Source: Crocinitomicaceae bacterium
GTDB taxonomy: Bacteria; Bacteroidota; Bacteroidia; Flavobacteriales_D; Crocinitomicaceae
Direction of reading: 5' to 3'
Length of the DNA stretch: 64,000 nt
Assembly: GCA_028689775.1 (NCBI GenBank)
Contig: JAQVCM010000001.1
Span: forward strand, 236,726-300,725
The number at the start of each line of letters is the position of its first letter. Position 1 is the first letter of the stretch. This document shows positions 62,156-64,000 of this stretch, piece after piece. A program made the position numbers and the translations under genes. The notes under the pieces were generated by a model. It was not told where the DNA came from. It saw nothing but the letters and a program-made list of their open reading frames with translations, and did no database searches.

Positions 62156-63175
62156 ATGTCAAAAATAATCACTCTACATGAGTTCATCATGGACAGCCAA
62201 GCAGAATTTCCATTTGCTTCAGGCGAATTATCTCGTTTACTAAACGACATCGTAGTAGCTTCTAAAGTGGTCAGCAGAGATGTTCGACGTGCAGGATTAA
62301 CAGAAGATATTCTTGGTGCACAAGGCGAAATCAATATTCAGGGCGAAGAGCAGCAAAAGCTAGATGTTGTTGCAGACAAAGCATTCATCAAAATGTTTGA
62401 AACAGGTGGTGAAGTTTGTGGAATCGCTTCTGAAGAAAATGACGATTTTGTAGCTTTTGAAAGTGAAATTTCCAAATTCGGGAAATACGTTGTTTTGTTC
62501 GATCCTTTGGATGGTTCATCCAACATCGACGTCAATGTTTCGATTGGTACCATTTTCTCCATTTACAGAAGAGTTTCCGAAGCCGGTACATTGGCAACTA
62601 TGAAAGACATGTTGCAACCAGGTAACAAACAAGTTGCTGCTGGATATATTTTATACGGATCTTCTACCATGTTGGTTTACACAACAGGTCACGGCGTTAA
62701 CGGATTTACATTGGATCCATCCATCGGTGAATATTGCCTTTCTCATCCAAACATGCGGATGCCAGAAAAAAGCAGGTTGTACGGAATGAACGAAGGGAAC
62801 ATCGAAATTTGTCACCCGGGAATTAAAGATTACGTTCAATACTGTCAATCTTTTGAAAACGATTTTGAAACACCTTATTCAGGAAGATACATCGGTTCAT
62901 TGGTTGCCGATTTTCACCGCAATTTAATCAAAGGAGGAATTTATATTTACCCAAAAACAAAAACAGCACCAAAAGGGAAGTTGCGTTTGTTATACGAGTG
63001 TAATCCATTGGCATTCATCGCTGAACAAGCTGGTGGATTAGCCGTAACAGAAAAAGAAAGAGTGTTGGATATTATTCCACATACTTTACACCAACGTTGT
63101 GGATACATTACTGGTTCTAAAAATCAAGTAGAAAAAGTTCAAGAGTTGATTGCAAAAAGAGACTCTGAAATATAG
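62156..63175 (+). CDS. fbp: Class 1 fructose-1,6-bisphosphatase
   Basis: A 339-residue gluconeogenic enzyme that removes the 1-phosphate from fructose 1,6-bisphosphate. Metal and substrate motifs are complete: [28 protein letters not shown], and the late [19 protein letters not shown], followed by [17 protein letters not shown]. Length is normal. It has its own promoter and is followed by a CCGCAAAG-type repeat. Confidence 0.97.
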   Translation: MSKIITLHEFIMDSQAEFPFASGELSRLLNDIVVASKVVSRDVRRAGLTEDILGAQGEINIQGEEQQKLDVVADKAFIKMFETGGEVCGIASEENDDFVAFESEISKFGKYVVLFDPLDGSSNIDVNVSIGTIFSIYRRVSEAGTLATMKDMLQPGNKQVAAGYILYGSSTMLVYTTGHGVNGFTLDPSIGEYCLSHPNMRMPEKSRLYGMNEGNIEICHPGIKDYVQYCQSFENDFETPYSGRYIGSLVADFHRNLIKGGIYIYPKTKTAPKGKLRLLYECNPLAFIAEQAGGLAVTEKERVLDIIPHTLHQRCGYITGSKNQVEKVQELIAKRDSEI

Positions 63176-63179
63176 GTTT

Positions 63180-63290
63180 ACTTTACCGCAGAGACTCACA
63201 AAGTTTTTCGCAAAGAGCGCAAAGGTTAGATTCTTTGCGCTCTTTGCGTTTTCCATAGCGCCCTTTGCGGTTTCGACTTTGCCTGGCTTT
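63180..63290. repeat. CCGCAAAG-type palindromic repeat
   Basis: Left arm TTTTTCGCAAAGAGCGCAAAG, right arm CTTTGCGCTCTTTGCG, then CCCTTTGCGGTTTC. Same family as the element at 35776-35945. It fills most of the gap between fbp and the last gene. Confidence 0.7.
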
Positions 63291-63322
63291 TTGTTAATTT
63301 CACGACCTTAAAACACTTTAAA

Positions 63323-63796
63323 TTGAATAGAATGACAGAATTGAAGTTCAATGGAGAATCTTGGGTGGCTATTTTTCTACAATTAATTGTCCTTGTTCCA
63401 TTATTTGGAATAATCTTAATTGCTGTGTTTCTTTCGTTTGGCACGATCGGAAAACTTGTTATGGTCTTACTTCTTTTTTTTGTCGTTGTTTATTTTCTAA
63501 AAAAAGGAATTAAAAGTGTGTTGTTAGGAACAGACCACGTAGTTGTAAATCATTTTTCAGGAAATTCAGAGGTTTATCATTATGTTGATTTTCAGTATTT
63601 TGAATTCCGAAATCAAACATCTTACCATCCGTCGATGTACATTGGAAATATTGATCGAAAAATTTGCGTAGTTAAATTCAAAGATCAGCGCACAGCTGTC
63701 AAGAAGTCGAAAATATATTTTTATTGTCCACCTGAAAGAGAAAAAGAATTAAACGATTTTTTAGCCATTAAAAATCTAAAAATCACACAAGAATAA
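63323..63796 (+). CDS. Small membrane protein with PH-like C-terminal domain
   Basis: A 157-residue protein with two adjacent N-terminal membrane helices (VAIFLQLIVLVPLFGIILIA and VMVLLLFFVVVYFL) and a soluble beta-rich C-terminal half (TDHVVVNHFSGNSEVYHYVD ... KSKIYFYCPPEREKEL), which resembles a small PH-like domain. Starts at 63323 or 63332 are both possible. The last codons and the stop belong to a 105-bp unit repeated downstream. Function unknown. Confidence 0.7.
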   Translation: MNRMTELKFNGESWVAIFLQLIVLVPLFGIILIAVFLSFGTIGKLVMVLLLFFVVVYFLKKGIKSVLLGTDHVVVNHFSGNSEVYHYVDFQYFEFRNQTSYHPSMYIGNIDRKICVVKFKDQRTAVKKSKIYFYCPPEREKELNDFLAIKNLKITQE

Positions 63797-64000
63797 TCTC
63801 TTTTAACTCTCCGCGCCCTCTGCGAAAAACTTTGCACCCTTTGCGGTTAAATCACCACGTCCTTCCTTGCTACTCATAATCTAAAAAATCACACAAGAAT
63901 AATCTCTTTTCACTCTCCGCGCCCTCTGCGAAAAACTTTGCACCCTTTGCGGTTAAATCACCACGTCCTTCCTTGCTACTCATAATCTAAAAATCACACA
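63773..64000. repeat. About 105-bp tandem repeat at the window end
   Basis: Units start at 63773, 63878 and 63984 (AATCTAAAAATCACACAAGA). Each contains CCGCGCCCTCTGCGAAAAAC and TTTGCACCCTTTGCGGTTAA, members of the CCGCAAAG family. The first unit includes the end of the last gene. The third runs off the window. Confidence 0.85.

Noticed and set aside
63773..64000. CRISPR array
   Set aside because: Units are about 105 bases and repeat whole, with no alternating unique spacers and no cas genes.

Overview
The window is AT-rich chromosomal DNA from a member of the Bacteroidota, most likely a Flavobacteriales bacterium of the Crocinitomicaceae/Fluviicola kind. The phylum call rests on three things. 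There are C-terminal type IX secretion (T9SS) sorting domains. Many genes are preceded by the Bacteroidota promoter box TAnnTTTG. Families typical of the phylum (DUF4783, a CKKE-type lipoprotein set) are present. The family-level placement is inference from overall gene style. Most of the window is ordinary housekeeping DNA; the accessory DNA lies at about 20.8-23.2 kb, 23.4-31.3 kb, 44.2-44.6 kb and 48.2-58.8 kb.

Layout. 0-5.2 kb (minus strand): TPR-tailed acidic protein, lptE, a sigma-54 activator without a sensor domain, miaB and a DUF4783 protein. 5.4-8.2 kb: an SDR and two tandem PaaE-like ferredoxin reductases. 8.5-15.4 kb: small lipoprotein, barrel and membrane genes, YbaB, 5-formyl-THF cyclo-ligase, and a large family 2 glycosyltransferase carrying an extra N-terminal beta domain. 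15.5-18.4 kb: an iron/cobalamin-type ABC importer. 18.7-20.6 kb: metK and the RNase P RNA gene. 20.8-23.2 kb: a probable phage-defence pair, a PD-(D/E)XK protein and an AIPR protein with an Mrr-like nuclease motif. 23.4-31.3 kb: a nitric-oxide-related neighbourhood with a CopD-like protein, a hemerythrin/PAS protein, a norC-norB-nadA-nadB operon, and a divergent uncharacterised Cys-rich TIM-barrel-like protein. A palindrome GGACAAATTTGTCC and a half-site sit at the promoters of this set. 31.6-43.6 kb: two T9SS cargo proteins, rpsO, pnp, sbcCD and hemB. 43.6-48.1 kb: a lipoprotein gene, a MITE-like palindromic element, the (p)ppGpp synthetase/hydrolase gene and fumarylacetoacetase.

48.2-55.4 kb is the most unusual region. 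Seven intact tandem paralogous lipoprotein genes plus one truncated copy are built from a few interchangeable leaders and bodies, and are arranged as two duplicated blocks. Each block begins with the same intergenic module and a secreted repeat-type (SGNVGIG) gene; that gene survives only as a 3' stub in the first block. Immediately downstream, a T9SS cargo gene broken by one in-frame TAA, and then a small lipoprotein gene, are each preceded by copies of a hairpin-containing repeat that ends at the ATG. This gives the region a cassette-like look.

58.8-64 kb returns to housekeeping genes: two YceI proteins, the GTPase YchF, fructose-1,6-bisphosphatase and a small membrane protein. It ends in a 105-bp tandem repeat that runs off the window. 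Dispersed palindromic repeats rich in CCGCAAAG occur at 35.8, 63.2 and 63.8 kb.
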